Below, piece by piece: positions 34,023-43,294 of a stretch of 64,000 bases of DNA. Both the position numbers and the translations under genes were made by a program. The stretch is from contig NC_007952.1 in assembly GCF_000013645.1 (NCBI RefSeq), positions 2,914,001 to 2,978,000 on the forward strand, read 5' to 3'. A model generated the notes under the pieces. The model saw nothing but the letters and a program-made list of their open reading frames with translations, searched no databases and was not told the DNA's origin. Origin of the DNA: Paraburkholderia xenovorans LB400 (GTDB lineage Bacteria > Pseudomonadota > Gammaproteobacteria > Burkholderiales > Burkholderiaceae). Each line of letters starts with the position of its first letter. The first letter of the stretch is position 1.

Positions 34023-35660
34023 CTATGCCGATGGCTTCGCCGCATCGACGAGATAGCGGCCGAAGCGCTGCTTGAGAACCAGTTTCTGGAGCTTCCCCGT
34101 GGCGGTCAACGGCATCTCGGGAACGAATACAACGTCATCCGGAATCCACCACTTTGCGACCTTGCCCTCGTAGAACGCTAACAATTGTTGCGCGCTCAAC
34201 GTACTGCCGGGACGCTTTACAACAATCAACACCGGACGCTCGTCCCATTTCGGATGCTCGCAACCAATGCATGCCGCTGATTCGACCTCGGGATGAGACA
34301 TCGCAACGTGTTCGAGTTCGATCGACGAAATCCATTCGCCGCCGGACTTGATGACGTCCTTGCTTCGATCCGTGATCTGCATATAGCCGTCCGGATCGAT
34401 TGTCGCAACGTCGCCCGTTGAAAACCAGCCGTCCTCCAGTGCTGTTTGCCCGGCGCCGTAGTAGCGATCCAGCACCCAGTGGCCGCGTGCCATCAGATCG
34501 CCCGCCGACTTTCCGTCCCACGGCAGTTCCGCTCCGCCGGACCCGACTATCTTCAGATCGATGCCGGGCACGACGCGCCCCTGCTTCGCGTCGATGCACT
34601 TCTGCTCCTCCGTGGTTTTATCCGCGTAGTCATGCGACGGCGAGCAGACCGTGCCCAGCGGCGACAGCTCCGTCATACCCCACGCATGCACCGCCTTGAT
34701 GCCGAGCTCGCGCAACGACGAAGCCAGTTGCGGCGGGCACGCCGATCCGCCGACGATTGCGCGCCTGAAGTGCGCGCTGCGCTTGCCTGCACGCCGCATG
34801 TAGTCGACGAGGCCCAACCAGATAGTCGGCACGCCTGCCGAAAAGGTGACGCCTTCCTGCTCGAACAGCGTCCACAACGATTCGCCGTCGAGTTTCGCTC
34901 CGGGCAGCACGAGCTTTGCACCCACTAGCGGCGCCGAAAACGGCAGACCCCAGGCATTGACATGGAACATCGGCACCACGGGGGCGACGGTGTCCGTCGA
35001 GGACAGACAGAGCGTGTCCGGCAACGCCGACGCGTAGGCCATCAGGCTGAGCGAACGATGCGAATACAGCACGCCTTTAGGGTTGCCGGTTGTCCCCGAC
35101 GTGTAGCACAGCACCGCGGCACGTTGTTCGTCGAACCGGGGCCAGTCGAATTCCTGAGGCTGCGCGCCGATCAGCGTCTCGTAGCTCACCAGCGGCACGG
35201 GGAATGTCTCCGGCAATGCCGACTCGTCGCACAACATGATCCACTTCTCCACAAGCGGACACTGGTGAGCAATCTGCTCGACAAGCGGTGCGAACGACAT
35301 GTCGAAACAGATGAACCGGTCTTGCGCGTGGTTGATGATGAAGGCGATCTGCTCAGTGAAAAGCCGTGGATTGATGGTATGACAGACGGCGCCGATACCG
35401 GACACGCCGTAGTACAACTCCATGTGGCGATAGCCGTTCCATGCCAGCGTGCCGATGCGATCGCCTGCTTCGATGCCGTGCGCCGTCAGCGCATTCGCGA
35501 GTTGCATGGCGCGGATATGGCAGTCGCGATAGGTGTAGCGGTGAATATCGCCCTCGACACGGCGCGACACGATCTCGACCTTGCTGGAGTGCCGCGCCGC
35601 CTGCTGGAGCAACGACGACAATAGTAACGGCGCGTACATCATCTGGCCAAACAGGTCCAT
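34023..35660 (-). CDS. Medium/long-chain fatty acid-CoA ligase (AMP-binding)
   Basis: About 545 residues. The ANL superfamily signature is complete: YTSGTTGNPKG (A3), HAWGMTELSPLGT (A5), GWFSTGDVATIDPDGY (A7), RSKDVIKSGGEWISS (A8) and PLTATGKLQK with the A10 lysine. It resembles AlkK/medium-chain ligases. It forms acyl-AMP, then acyl-CoA, feeding the adjacent dehydrogenase and thiolase genes. The ATG at 35660 has GGAGA eight bases before it, while the frame runs to 35774. It is divergent from the acyl-CoA dehydrogenase across a palindrome-rich gap. Confidence 0.9.
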   Translation of the reverse strand: MDLFGQMMYAPLLLSSLLQQAARHSSKVEIVSRRVEGDIHRYTYRDCHIRAMQLANALTAHGIEAGDRIGTLAWNGYRHMELYYGVSGIGAVCHTINPRLFTEQIAFIINHAQDRFICFDMSFAPLVEQIAHQCPLVEKWIMLCDESALPETFPVPLVSYETLIGAQPQEFDWPRFDEQRAAVLCYTSGTTGNPKGVLYSHRSLSLMAYASALPDTLCLSSTDTVAPVVPMFHVNAWGLPFSAPLVGAKLVLPGAKLDGESLWTLFEQEGVTFSAGVPTIWLGLVDYMRRAGKRSAHFRRAIVGGSACPPQLASSLRELGIKAVHAWGMTELSPLGTVCSPSHDYADKTTEEQKCIDAKQGRVVPGIDLKIVGSGGAELPWDGKSAGDLMARGHWVLDRYYGAGQTALEDGWFSTGDVATIDPDGYMQITDRSKDVIKSGGEWISSIELEHVAMSHPEVESAACIGCEHPKWDERPVLIVVKRPGSTLSAQQLLAFYEGKVAKWWIPDDVVFVPEMPLTATGKLQKLVLKQRFGRYLVDAAKPSA

Positions 35661-35828
35661 GTGCTTGTCTCCGGAAGGGTTTTCACTCGCGACGTTCTGG
35701 AAGGTATTGACCGCCGGCCTGACAAACAAGGCCAGCCGGCCGCAAACCTCGCTGAGGGCGGCATTACGCTGCATCTTTGGTCTATTCTAGATTGACCCGC
35801 TTCATTCAACACTAGCAAGCTTGGCCGA

Positions 35829-35910
35829 TTCATTGACAGAACCTGCCATTCCGGGCCAGACCGGCCCTGCGTGTTCTGCCGATGAAAGAACGGCACACTT
35901 TGTCAATGAA
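35829..35910. repeat. Nested inverted repeats in the acyl-CoA ligase/dehydrogenase divergent promoter region
   Basis: The outer arms are TTCATTGACA (35829-35838) and TGTCAATGAA (35901-35910). The middle arms are CAGAAC (35837-35842) and GTTCTG (35873-35878). The inner arms are GGGCC (35853-35857) and GGCCC (35863-35867). They occupy the 382-base gap between the divergent fatty-acid genes. The outer pair could be two half-sites for a repressor controlling both directions, and the inner set could fold as RNA. Confidence 0.5.
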
Positions 35911-36042
35911 ACGGCAGATTTCGCCATCGGGCGCATGGGGTGGAGGCAGTACGATTAGTCGTCCGAGCCGCTGCCCGCGCCCGAAATTTCAGGTTTCGTG
36001 TGGCAGGCCGCTCGTTTGCATATCCATACCAAGGAGACGGAG

Positions 36043-37830
36043 ATGTATAGCGCACCCATCAAGGACATGCTGTTCGTGATGAAAGAACTGGCCGGTCTCG
36101 AACACATCGCGACGCTGCCGGGCTTCGAAGATGCGAACCTCGACACCGCGCAGGCCGTGCTCGAAGAGTCGGCGAAACTGTGCAGCGAAGTGCTGGCGCC
36201 GCTGAATGTCGAAGGCGATCGCAATCCAAGCAGCTGGAAAGACGGCGTGGTCACCGCAACGCCCGGCTTCAGCGAAGCGTTTCGCCAGTTCGGCGAAGGT
36301 GGCTGGCAAGGCGTGCAGCATCCGGTCCACTACGAAGGCCAGGGGCTGCCCAAGCTGATTGCCACAGCCTGTATCGAGATGCTCAACGCGTCGAACCTGT
36401 CGTTCGCGCTGTGCCCGCTGCTCACCGACGGCGCGATCGAGGCGCTGCTCACCGCGGGCAGCGAGGAGCAGAAGCAGACCTATGTGCCCAGGCTGATTTC
36501 CGGCGAATGGACCGGCACGATGAACCTGACCGAGCCGCAGGCCGGCTCCGATCTCGCGCTGGTGCGCACGCGCGCCGAGCCGCAGGGCGACGGCTCGTTC
36601 AAACTGTTCGGCACGAAGATTTTCATCACGTGGGGCGAGCACGACATGGCGAAGAACATCGCCCATCTCGTGCTGGCGCGCACGCCGAACGCACCCGAAG
36701 GCGTGAAGGGCATTTCGCTCTTCATCGTGCCGAAGTTTCTCGTCAACAAAGACGGTTCGCTCGGCGAGCGCAACGACGTGCACTGCGTGTCGATCGAACA
36801 CAAGCTCGGCATCAAGGCGAGCCCGACTGCCGTGCTGCAGTTCGGCGACCACGGCGGCGCGACCGGTCATCTGATCGGCGAAGAGAATCGCGGTCTCGAG
36901 TACATGTTCATCATGATGAACGCGGCGCGGTTTGCGGTGGGCATGCAGGGTGTGGGCGTGTCGGATCGTGCTTACCAGAAGGCGGTGGCATACGCGAAAG
37001 ACCGTGTACAAAGCCGTCCCGTGGATGGCTCAGCGAAACAGCCGGTTGCGATCATTCAGCACCCCGATGTGCGCCGCATGCTCGCGACCATGCGTGGTCT
37101 CACTGAAGCATCGCGCGCGCTCGCTTATGTGGCCGCGGCTCATTGCGATATCGCGCACCGTCACGCGGACGAAGCCACGCGCGCGGAACACCAGGCGATC
37201 TACGAATACCTCGTGCCGATCGTGAAGGGCTGGAGCACGGAACTGTCGATCGATGTGACGAGCCTCGGCGTGCAGGTACATGGCGGCATGGGCTTCATCG
37301 AGGAAACGGGCGCCGCGCAGTACTACCGCGACGCGCGCATTCTGCCTATCTACGAAGGCACGACCGCAATTCAGGCCAACGACCTGATCGGCCGCAAGAC
37401 GGTGCGCGACGGCGGCAAGGTGGCGAAGTCGCTGCTCGCCGGGGTGGCTGAAACGGTTGAGGCGCTCGGCGCGCAGCAAGGCCCGGCGTTCGCGTCGATG
37501 AAGAAGTATCTCGCGCAGGGTCATCGCTCGTTGAGTGCGGTGGTCGAGTTCGTGGTTGCGAATACGAAGAGCGATCCGAATGCGGTGTTCGCCGGCAGCG
37601 TGCCGTATCTGAAGCTTGCCGGCATCGTGCTCGGCGGCTGGCAGATGGCGCGTGCGCTGCTCGTGGCGGCAGAGAAGCGTGACGAAGACCCTTCGTTCTA
37701 CGGCGCCAAGATCGCGACCGCGCAGTTCTATGCCGAGCATGTGCTGCCGCTGGCGTCGGCGCTCGAAGCGTCGATTGTCAGTGCGAAGGGTGGCGAGAGC
37801 GTGCTGGCGCTGTCTGAAGATCAGTTCTGA
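36043..37830 (+). CDS. Acyl-CoA dehydrogenase
   Basis: 595 residues, the long form of the family (FadE5/DmdC-like), with an extra C-terminal domain. MNLTEPQAGSDLALVRT contacts FAD and substrate. LPIYEGTTAIQANDLIGRK contains the catalytic-base region. IQHPDVRRML and VHGGMGFIEETGAAQYYRDARI are the helical FAD-binding blocks. It oxidises acyl-CoA to enoyl-CoA and hands electrons to ETF. The ATG at 36043 has AAGGAGA at ideal distance. Its stop TGA (37828-37830) shares a base with the ETF-QO start, so the two are coupled. Confidence 0.92.
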   Translation: MYSAPIKDMLFVMKELAGLEHIATLPGFEDANLDTAQAVLEESAKLCSEVLAPLNVEGDRNPSSWKDGVVTATPGFSEAFRQFGEGGWQGVQHPVHYEGQGLPKLIATACIEMLNASNLSFALCPLLTDGAIEALLTAGSEEQKQTYVPRLISGEWTGTMNLTEPQAGSDLALVRTRAEPQGDGSFKLFGTKIFITWGEHDMAKNIAHLVLARTPNAPEGVKGISLFIVPKFLVNKDGSLGERNDVHCVSIEHKLGIKASPTAVLQFGDHGGATGHLIGEENRGLEYMFIMMNAARFAVGMQGVGVSDRAYQKAVAYAKDRVQSRPVDGSAKQPVAIIQHPDVRRMLATMRGLTEASRALAYVAAAHCDIAHRHADEATRAEHQAIYEYLVPIVKGWSTELSIDVTSLGVQVHGGMGFIEETGAAQYYRDARILPIYEGTTAIQANDLIGRKTVRDGGKVAKSLLAGVAETVEALGAQQGPAFASMKKYLAQGHRSLSAVVEFVVANTKSDPNAVFAGSVPYLKLAGIVLGGWQMARALLVAAEKRDEDPSFYGAKIATAQFYAEHVLPLASALEASIVSAKGGESVLALSEDQF

Positions 37831-39521
37831 TGGGCACGGACAAATCAATGACCCCCGCAAGTCTCATTGAGCAGTACGGTCCGCGCGAGTCGATGGAATA
37901 CGACGTCGTGATCGTCGGCGGCGGCCCGGCCGGCCTGTCCGCGGCGATCCGCCTGAAGCAGCTGGCAGCGGAACAAGGCGCTGAAATTGGCGTGTGCGTA
38001 CTGGAAAAAGGCTCGGAGATCGGGGCGCATATCCTCTCGGGCGCGGTGATGGATCCGCGCGCGATGACCGAGCTGATCCCGGACTGGAAGGAAAAAGGCG
38101 CACCGCTGACGGTGGATGTGACCGAAGACCGTTTCCTGTTCCTGACCGAAACCGGTTCGAAGAGCGTGCCGGTCTGGGCTTTGCCGGATAACTTCAAAAA
38201 CCACGGCAATTACGTGATCAGTCTCGCGAACGTGACGCGCTGGCTGGGTCAGCAGGCCGAAGCACTGGGCGTCGAGATTTTTCCGGGTTTTCCCGCAGCC
38301 GAGATTCTGTACAACGACGATGGCTCGGTCAAAGGCGTCGCGACCGGCAACCTCGGTATCGGCAAGGACGGCCAGCCGACCGAAAACTTCCAGCTCGGCA
38401 TGGAACTGCACGCGAAGTACACGCTTTTCTGTGAAGGCGCGCGTGGGCACCTGGGCCGTCAGCTGAACGACAGATTCAGGCTGCGTGAAGGCGTCGATCC
38501 GCAGGTCTACGGCATCGGCATCAAGGAACTGTGGGAAATCGATCCGTCGAAGCACAAGCCGGGTCTGGTGATGCACACGGCCGGCTGGCCGCTGGAGAGC
38601 GACACCTACGGCGGCTCGTTCCTCTATCACATGGACAACAACCAGGTGGTGGTGGGCTTCGTGGTAGGCCTCGGCTACACGAATCCGTACCTGTCGCCGT
38701 TCGAGGAATTCCAGCGCTACAAGACGCATCCGGCGATCCGCGCGGTGCTCGAAGGCGGCAAGCGTGTGTCGTACGGCGCGCGCGCCATCACGGCGGGTGG
38801 CCTGATGTCGCTGCCGAAACTGGTGTTCCCGGGCGGTGCGCTGGTCGGCGACGATGCGGGCTTCCTGAACGCATCGCGGATCAAGGGCTCGCATGCGGCG
38901 ATCAAGACTGGCATGCTGGCCGCTGAAGCGGCGTTCGAAGCGGTGCAGGCTGGACGCACCAGCGATGAACTCACCGCCTATCCGGAGAGCTTCAGGACCT
39001 CGTGGCTGCACACGGAACTGCACCGCGCGCGTAACTTCAAGCAGTGGATGAGCAAGGGCCTGTACCTCGGCACGCTGATGGTGGGCATCGAACAGAAGCT
39101 GCTGGGCGGCAATGTGCCGTGGACGCTGCATCATCAGCACTGGGATCACGAGATGCTCAAACCGGCTTCGCAATGCAAGCCGATCACGTATCCGAAGCCT
39201 GATGGCAAGCTGACGTTCGACCGTCTCTCATCGGTGTTCATCTCGAACACGAACCACGAAGAGAACCAGCCCGCACACCTGACGCTGAAAGATCCGTCCG
39301 TGCCATTGAACGTGAACTGGCAGACCTATGCCGGTCCGGAGTCGCGTTATTGCCCGGCGCAAGTGTACGAGTTCGTGAAGAACGACGACAACACCGAACG
39401 CCTCGTGATCAACGCGCAGAACTGCGTGCATTGCAAGACGTGCGATATCAAGGACCCGACACAGAACATCGTGTGGGTGACGCCCGAGGGTGGCGGCGGT
39501 CCGAACTACCCGAACATGTAA
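37830..39521 (+). CDS. Electron transfer flavoprotein-ubiquinone oxidoreductase
   Basis: 563 residues. It passes electrons from ETF to ubiquinone at the inner membrane. VVIVGGGPAGLSAAIRL is the FAD dinucleotide fold. LEKGSEIGAHILSGAVMDP and the GDDAGFLNASRIKGSHAAIKTG segment are typical. The C-terminal 4Fe-4S cluster cysteines are RYCPAQVYEF and NCVHCKTCDIKDP. Start: the ATG at 37830 overlaps the dehydrogenase stop. An internal ATG at 37848 (MTPASLIEQYGP) matches many family starts and is a real alternative. Pairing with the upstream dehydrogenase is functionally consistent. Confidence 0.93.
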   Translation: MGTDKSMTPASLIEQYGPRESMEYDVVIVGGGPAGLSAAIRLKQLAAEQGAEIGVCVLEKGSEIGAHILSGAVMDPRAMTELIPDWKEKGAPLTVDVTEDRFLFLTETGSKSVPVWALPDNFKNHGNYVISLANVTRWLGQQAEALGVEIFPGFPAAEILYNDDGSVKGVATGNLGIGKDGQPTENFQLGMELHAKYTLFCEGARGHLGRQLNDRFRLREGVDPQVYGIGIKELWEIDPSKHKPGLVMHTAGWPLESDTYGGSFLYHMDNNQVVVGFVVGLGYTNPYLSPFEEFQRYKTHPAIRAVLEGGKRVSYGARAITAGGLMSLPKLVFPGGALVGDDAGFLNASRIKGSHAAIKTGMLAAEAAFEAVQAGRTSDELTAYPESFRTSWLHTELHRARNFKQWMSKGLYLGTLMVGIEQKLLGGNVPWTLHHQHWDHEMLKPASQCKPITYPKPDGKLTFDRLSSVFISNTNHEENQPAHLTLKDPSVPLNVNWQTYAGPESRYCPAQVYEFVKNDDNTERLVINAQNCVHCKTCDIKDPTQNIVWVTPEGGGGPNYPNM

Positions 39522-39579
39522 CTTCCGCACGCGCAAGCTGCTGGCAAGGCGCGCGTTCAAGTGAATCCAGGAGTTTCAA

Positions 39580-40767
39580 GTGCAGAGAGAAGTTGTTGTT
39601 GTCAGCGGTGTGCGCACCGCGATCGGCAAGTTTGGCGGAAGCCTCAAAGACGTTGCGCCCACCGAACTCGGAGCGCTCGTGGTACGCGAGGTTCTCGCGC
39701 GCGCCGGCGTTGCGGGAGACAAGGTTGGCCAGGTCGTATTCGGCAATGTGATAGCGACCGAACCCAAAGACTTTTACCTCGCGCGCGTGGCAGCGCTCAA
39801 CGGCGGCGTCGGCCAAACGACACCGGCGTTCAATGTCAACCGTCTGTGCGGCTCGGGTTTGCAGGCCATCGTCTCTGCCGCGCAATCGATTCTGCTCGGC
39901 GATGCCGACATCGCGATCGGCGGTGGCGTGGAAAACATGAGCCGGGCACCGTACATCGCGCCCGACGCACGCTTTGGCGCGCGAATGGGCGACGCGCGCC
40001 TGATCGATATGATGCTCGGCGCGTTGAGCGATCCATTCCACACGGTCCCGATGGGCGTTACCGCAGAGAATGTCGCAAAGAAGTATGGCATTACGCGTGA
40101 ACAACAGGACGCGCTCGCAGTCGAGTCGCATCGGCGCGCCGCCCATGCGATCGCCGAGGGGCGCTTCAAGGATCAGATCCTTCCGGTAACTCGCACCGTG
40201 AAAGGCCGGCCCGTCGTATTCGATACCGACGAACATGTGCGTCTGCAACTGGATCCCGCTGAGATTTCCGGACTGCGGCCCGTCTTCCAGAAGGAAAACG
40301 GCACGGTGACCGCTGGCAACGCGTCCGGCATCAACGACGCAGCGGCCGCCGTTCTGCTGATGTCGCGTGAAGCGGCGGACGCAAGTGGCGTGAAACCGCT
40401 GGCCCGGCTCGTGTCATATGCGCATGCCGGCGTCGATCCTCTCTATATGGGCATTGGCCCGGTGCCCGCAACGCGCCTTGCGCTCCAGCGCGCCGGCCTC
40501 GGCATCGGCGATCTCGACGTGATCGAGGCGAACGAGGCCTTTGCCGCGCAAGCGTGCGCGGTGGCGCAGGAACTCGAATTCGATCCGCGCAAGGTCAACC
40601 CGAACGGCTCCGGCATTTCGCTCGGCCATCCGATTGGAGCGACGGGTGCGCTGATTACCGTCAAGGCGCTATATGAATTGCAGCGTATCAAAGGGCGCTA
40701 TGCATTGGTTACGATGTGCATCGGAGGCGGCCAGGGTATTGCGGCCATATTCGAGAACCTACAATAG
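39580..40767 (+). CDS. bktB: Beta-ketothiolase (BktB type)
   Basis: 395 residues. Thiolase: catalytic Cys in NRLCGSGLQAIVSA (about residue 90), His in GHPIGATGA and second Cys in TMCIGGGQG. VVVVSGVRTAIGKFGGSLKDV, NVAKKYGITREQQD and ARLVSYAHAGVDPLYMGIGPVPAT follow Ralstonia BktB closely. BktB makes or cleaves C4-C5 and longer 3-ketoacyl-CoA. The start is a GTG at 39580 with AGGAG upstream. It is 58 bases after ETF-QO and 34 bases before the hydroxyacyl-CoA dehydrogenase, probably in one operon. Confidence 0.9.
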   Translation: MQREVVVVSGVRTAIGKFGGSLKDVAPTELGALVVREVLARAGVAGDKVGQVVFGNVIATEPKDFYLARVAALNGGVGQTTPAFNVNRLCGSGLQAIVSAAQSILLGDADIAIGGGVENMSRAPYIAPDARFGARMGDARLIDMMLGALSDPFHTVPMGVTAENVAKKYGITREQQDALAVESHRRAAHAIAEGRFKDQILPVTRTVKGRPVVFDTDEHVRLQLDPAEISGLRPVFQKENGTVTAGNASGINDAAAAVLLMSREAADASGVKPLARLVSYAHAGVDPLYMGIGPVPATRLALQRAGLGIGDLDVIEANEAFAAQACAVAQELEFDPRKVNPNGSGISLGHPIGATGALITVKALYELQRIKGRYALVTMCIGGGQGIAAIFENLQ

Positions 40768-40801
40768 AGAAATTGTGTCGCGTTGCTGACAAGGAATAAC
40801 C

Positions 40802-41653
40802 ATGACAATCAACACCGTTGGGATAATTGGTGCGGGCACGATGGGCAACGGCATTGCTCAGGTCGTCGCCGTCGCAGGATTGAAGGTAGTGCTGATCGAC
40901 GTCACCGAGGCAGCGCTCGCAAAGGGCATCGCCACATTGACGGGTAGCCTCGACCGGCTGGTAGCCAAGGGAAAACTCGAGGCTGCGGTGAAAGAGGCCG
41001 CCCTCTCGCGAATCGAGACGTCCACCGACTATCAACGCCTCGCTGCCGTCGACATCGTGATCGAAGCCGCCACGGAAAATACCGATCTGAAGATCCGCAT
41101 CCTGCGGCAGATCGAATCGGTGGCGCGGCCGGATGCGATCATCGCGTCGAATACGTCGTCGATCTCGATCACCGCGCTCGGAGCGGCGCTTACCGACGCG
41201 TCGCGCTTTATCGGCATGCACTTCTTCAATCCGGTGCCGCTCCTGCCGCTCGTCGAAATCATTCGCGGCGTACAGACCAGCACAGCCACGATCGAAGCCG
41301 TGCGTGAGCTGACAGTCAAACTCGACAAATCGCCGATCAGCGTAAAGAACGCGCCGGGCTTCGTGGTGAACCGCATTCTGGTGCCGATGATCAACGAAGC
41401 GTTCTTCGTGCTCGCCGAAGGCATTGCCACAGCAGAGGAGATCGACCTCGGCATGCGACTCGGCGCGAATCATCCGATCGGTCCTCTGGCACTCGCGGAT
41501 CTGATTGGACTTGACGTGTGCCTTTCGGTCCTCGATGTCTTCCTGAAGGACTTCGGCGATTCGAAGTACCGAGCGAGCCCGTTGCTGCGCGAGTTAGTGG
41601 CGGCTGGCCGTCTCGGGCGAAAAGTCGGTCAGGGCGTCTACCGCTACGACTGA
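40802..41653 (+). CDS. 3-hydroxyacyl(butyryl)-CoA dehydrogenase
   Basis: 283 residues, standard for the single-domain Hbd/PaaH family. GIIGAGTMGNGIAQVVA is the NAD-binding loop, EAATEN precedes the substrate site, ASNTSSISIT and GMHFFNPVPLLPLVEI contain the catalytic Ser/His region, and PGFVVNRILVPMINEA joins the C-terminal dimer domain. It oxidises L-3-hydroxyacyl-CoA to 3-ketoacyl-CoA ahead of BktB. The ATG at 40802 has AAGGAAT upstream. Confidence 0.92.
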   Translation: MTINTVGIIGAGTMGNGIAQVVAVAGLKVVLIDVTEAALAKGIATLTGSLDRLVAKGKLEAAVKEAALSRIETSTDYQRLAAVDIVIEAATENTDLKIRILRQIESVARPDAIIASNTSSISITALGAALTDASRFIGMHFFNPVPLLPLVEIIRGVQTSTATIEAVRELTVKLDKSPISVKNAPGFVVNRILVPMINEAFFVLAEGIATAEEIDLGMRLGANHPIGPLALADLIGLDVCLSVLDVFLKDFGDSKYRASPLLRELVAAGRLGRKVGQGVYRYD

Positions 41654-42085
41654 CCATTCGGCAGAGCAATCAGCTATTGCCCGAATCAATGGGCGCATCG
41701 AGCCGTTACGCCGCGAACGGCCACGCGCCCATCAATAACAAAAACGCCTGCAACCGCAACGTCGGCGCCATGCCGGACAGGGCGCAAATCGTCGCTTTTT
41801 GGCGACACGTTGTGGGCTGAAAAAGCGGACCGATCGTCGATCGGCTAACGTCGATTTGCCGGGCCTGCGGCGTCGAACCGCACGCCGGCTTGCTGCACGT
41901 CGCGGCATCTCCATCAGAAATACGCGGTCGCGTTATTGTTCCTGATTCTGGAAGGAACCAATCCATATTCTGCGATATGAGGCAAAAAACCGGCCGACTA
42001 TGCTCCCGGTTACAGCCTCACCCAGCAAGCTTTCAGGGGCATTTGAGGTGGTCAGATAATCAATCATATTCAGGACATCCGTCTG
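41654..42085. other. Intergenic, no gene supported
   Basis: Between the hydroxyacyl-CoA dehydrogenase and the porin. An imperfect inverted repeat around 41656-41686 may end the operon but lacks a T-run. Short frames on both strands have no support. The promoter of the porin must lie near 41990-42070. Confidence 0.45.
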
Positions 42086-43234
42086 ATGAAAAAAGTCGTA
42101 ATCTCCAGTGCCGTAGGTTCCCTCTTCGTCCTTGCCGCGTCACCGGCGTTCGCCCAAAGCTCGGTCACGCTGTACGGTCTCGTCGATACGGCACTCCGAT
42201 ATCAGACGAATGCCGGCCCGGACGGCAAAGACCTGGTCAGCATGACGGTCGGCCCGGAAACTCACAGCCGCTGGGGCCTGAGGGGCACTGAAGATCTGGG
42301 CGGCGGCCTGTCCGCGATCTTCCGCCTTGAAAACGGCTTCGAACTCAACTCCGGACAACTTCACCAGGCCAACACGCTGTTCAGCCGGCAAGCGTATGTG
42401 GGTCTGGCGAGCGACAAGTACGGCACGCTGACCTTCGGCAATCAATATGCGCCGCTCTACGACACGATGGGCGACGTGTTCGACCCGTTGACGGTTGGCG
42501 ACTACTGGCAGGACAGCTGGGCGTGGAATGGTATCGGTCCGTACCTCACGATCAACAACTCGGTCAAATACAAGGCATCGTTCAACGGCCTGAGCATTGA
42601 TGCCATCTACGGCTTCGGCAATCAGGCTGGCGCGGTCGGCCTCGGCAGCACGTATGGCGTGGAAGTGACGTATACGCACGGTCCTGCATCGCTCGACGCA
42701 GGCTTCCAGCAGACCTCCGTGACGTCCGCAAACGGCAGCCTGGTCAATGGCGCGAAGATCAACATGCTGCACGTCAGCGGCGCGTATCAGATCACGCCTA
42801 CCGTGCGCCTGTTGGCCGGCTGGTTGCGCGCGCAGGATCGCAGCGGCACGACCGACGCCAACATGCAGCAAGCGGGCGCGCCGAAACTGCCGGGCAGCAG
42901 CCCGAACCGTATCGACGACACGCTCTACATTGGCGGCAACTGGCAAGCCACGGCACCGCTGCTGATCACCGTGGCCGGCTACTACGGTCACGCTCGCAAT
43001 GCCGAACGGATCGACGGCACGCTTGGTTCGGGTATCAACTACTCCGCCACCGTTCTCGCCGAATACTCGCTGTCCAAGCATACGGAAGTGTATGGCACCG
43101 TGGACTTCGCGCGCGGCAACGGCGCATTTGCCGCCGACTACCCCGGCTCGACCAACCCGGCTACCGGCGTAGTCGACACCGTTGGGCGCACCAACAACGT
43201 TGGCGCGGCAGTCGGCATCCGCAAAATGTTCTAA
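42086..43234 (+). CDS. OmpC-type general porin
   Basis: 382 residues. The signal peptide ends ASPAFAQ. The mature start is SSVTLYGLVDTALRYQTN, followed by HSRWGLRGTEDLGGGLSAIFRLENGFELNSGQ and FSRQAYVGLASDKYGTLTFGNQYAPLYD. The protein ends GAAVGIRKMF. It has the same architecture as the other three porins, with a distinct loop around residues 125-150 (DPLTVGDYWQDSWAWNGIG). A terminator hairpin follows the stop. Confidence 0.92.
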   Translation: MKKVVISSAVGSLFVLAASPAFAQSSVTLYGLVDTALRYQTNAGPDGKDLVSMTVGPETHSRWGLRGTEDLGGGLSAIFRLENGFELNSGQLHQANTLFSRQAYVGLASDKYGTLTFGNQYAPLYDTMGDVFDPLTVGDYWQDSWAWNGIGPYLTINNSVKYKASFNGLSIDAIYGFGNQAGAVGLGSTYGVEVTYTHGPASLDAGFQQTSVTSANGSLVNGAKINMLHVSGAYQITPTVRLLAGWLRAQDRSGTTDANMQQAGAPKLPGSSPNRIDDTLYIGGNWQATAPLLITVAGYYGHARNAERIDGTLGSGINYSATVLAEYSLSKHTEVYGTVDFARGNGAFAADYPGSTNPATGVVDTVGRTNNVGAAVGIRKMF

Positions 43235-43244
43235 GGCCGTATGA

Positions 43245-43294
43245 GGTGGATCCGGCGACGGGTGTCAGTTGTTGCCCGCCGGATCCGCCGTTTT
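43245..43294 (+). terminator. Terminator after the porin at 42086
   Basis: A long stem of GGTGGATCCGGC (43245-43256) with the near-complement ending GGATCCGCC (43281-43289), extended by a CGGG/CCCG pairing after a small bulge, is followed on the plus strand by GTTTTC. It overlaps the last bases of the convergent racemase gene. Confidence 0.65.
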
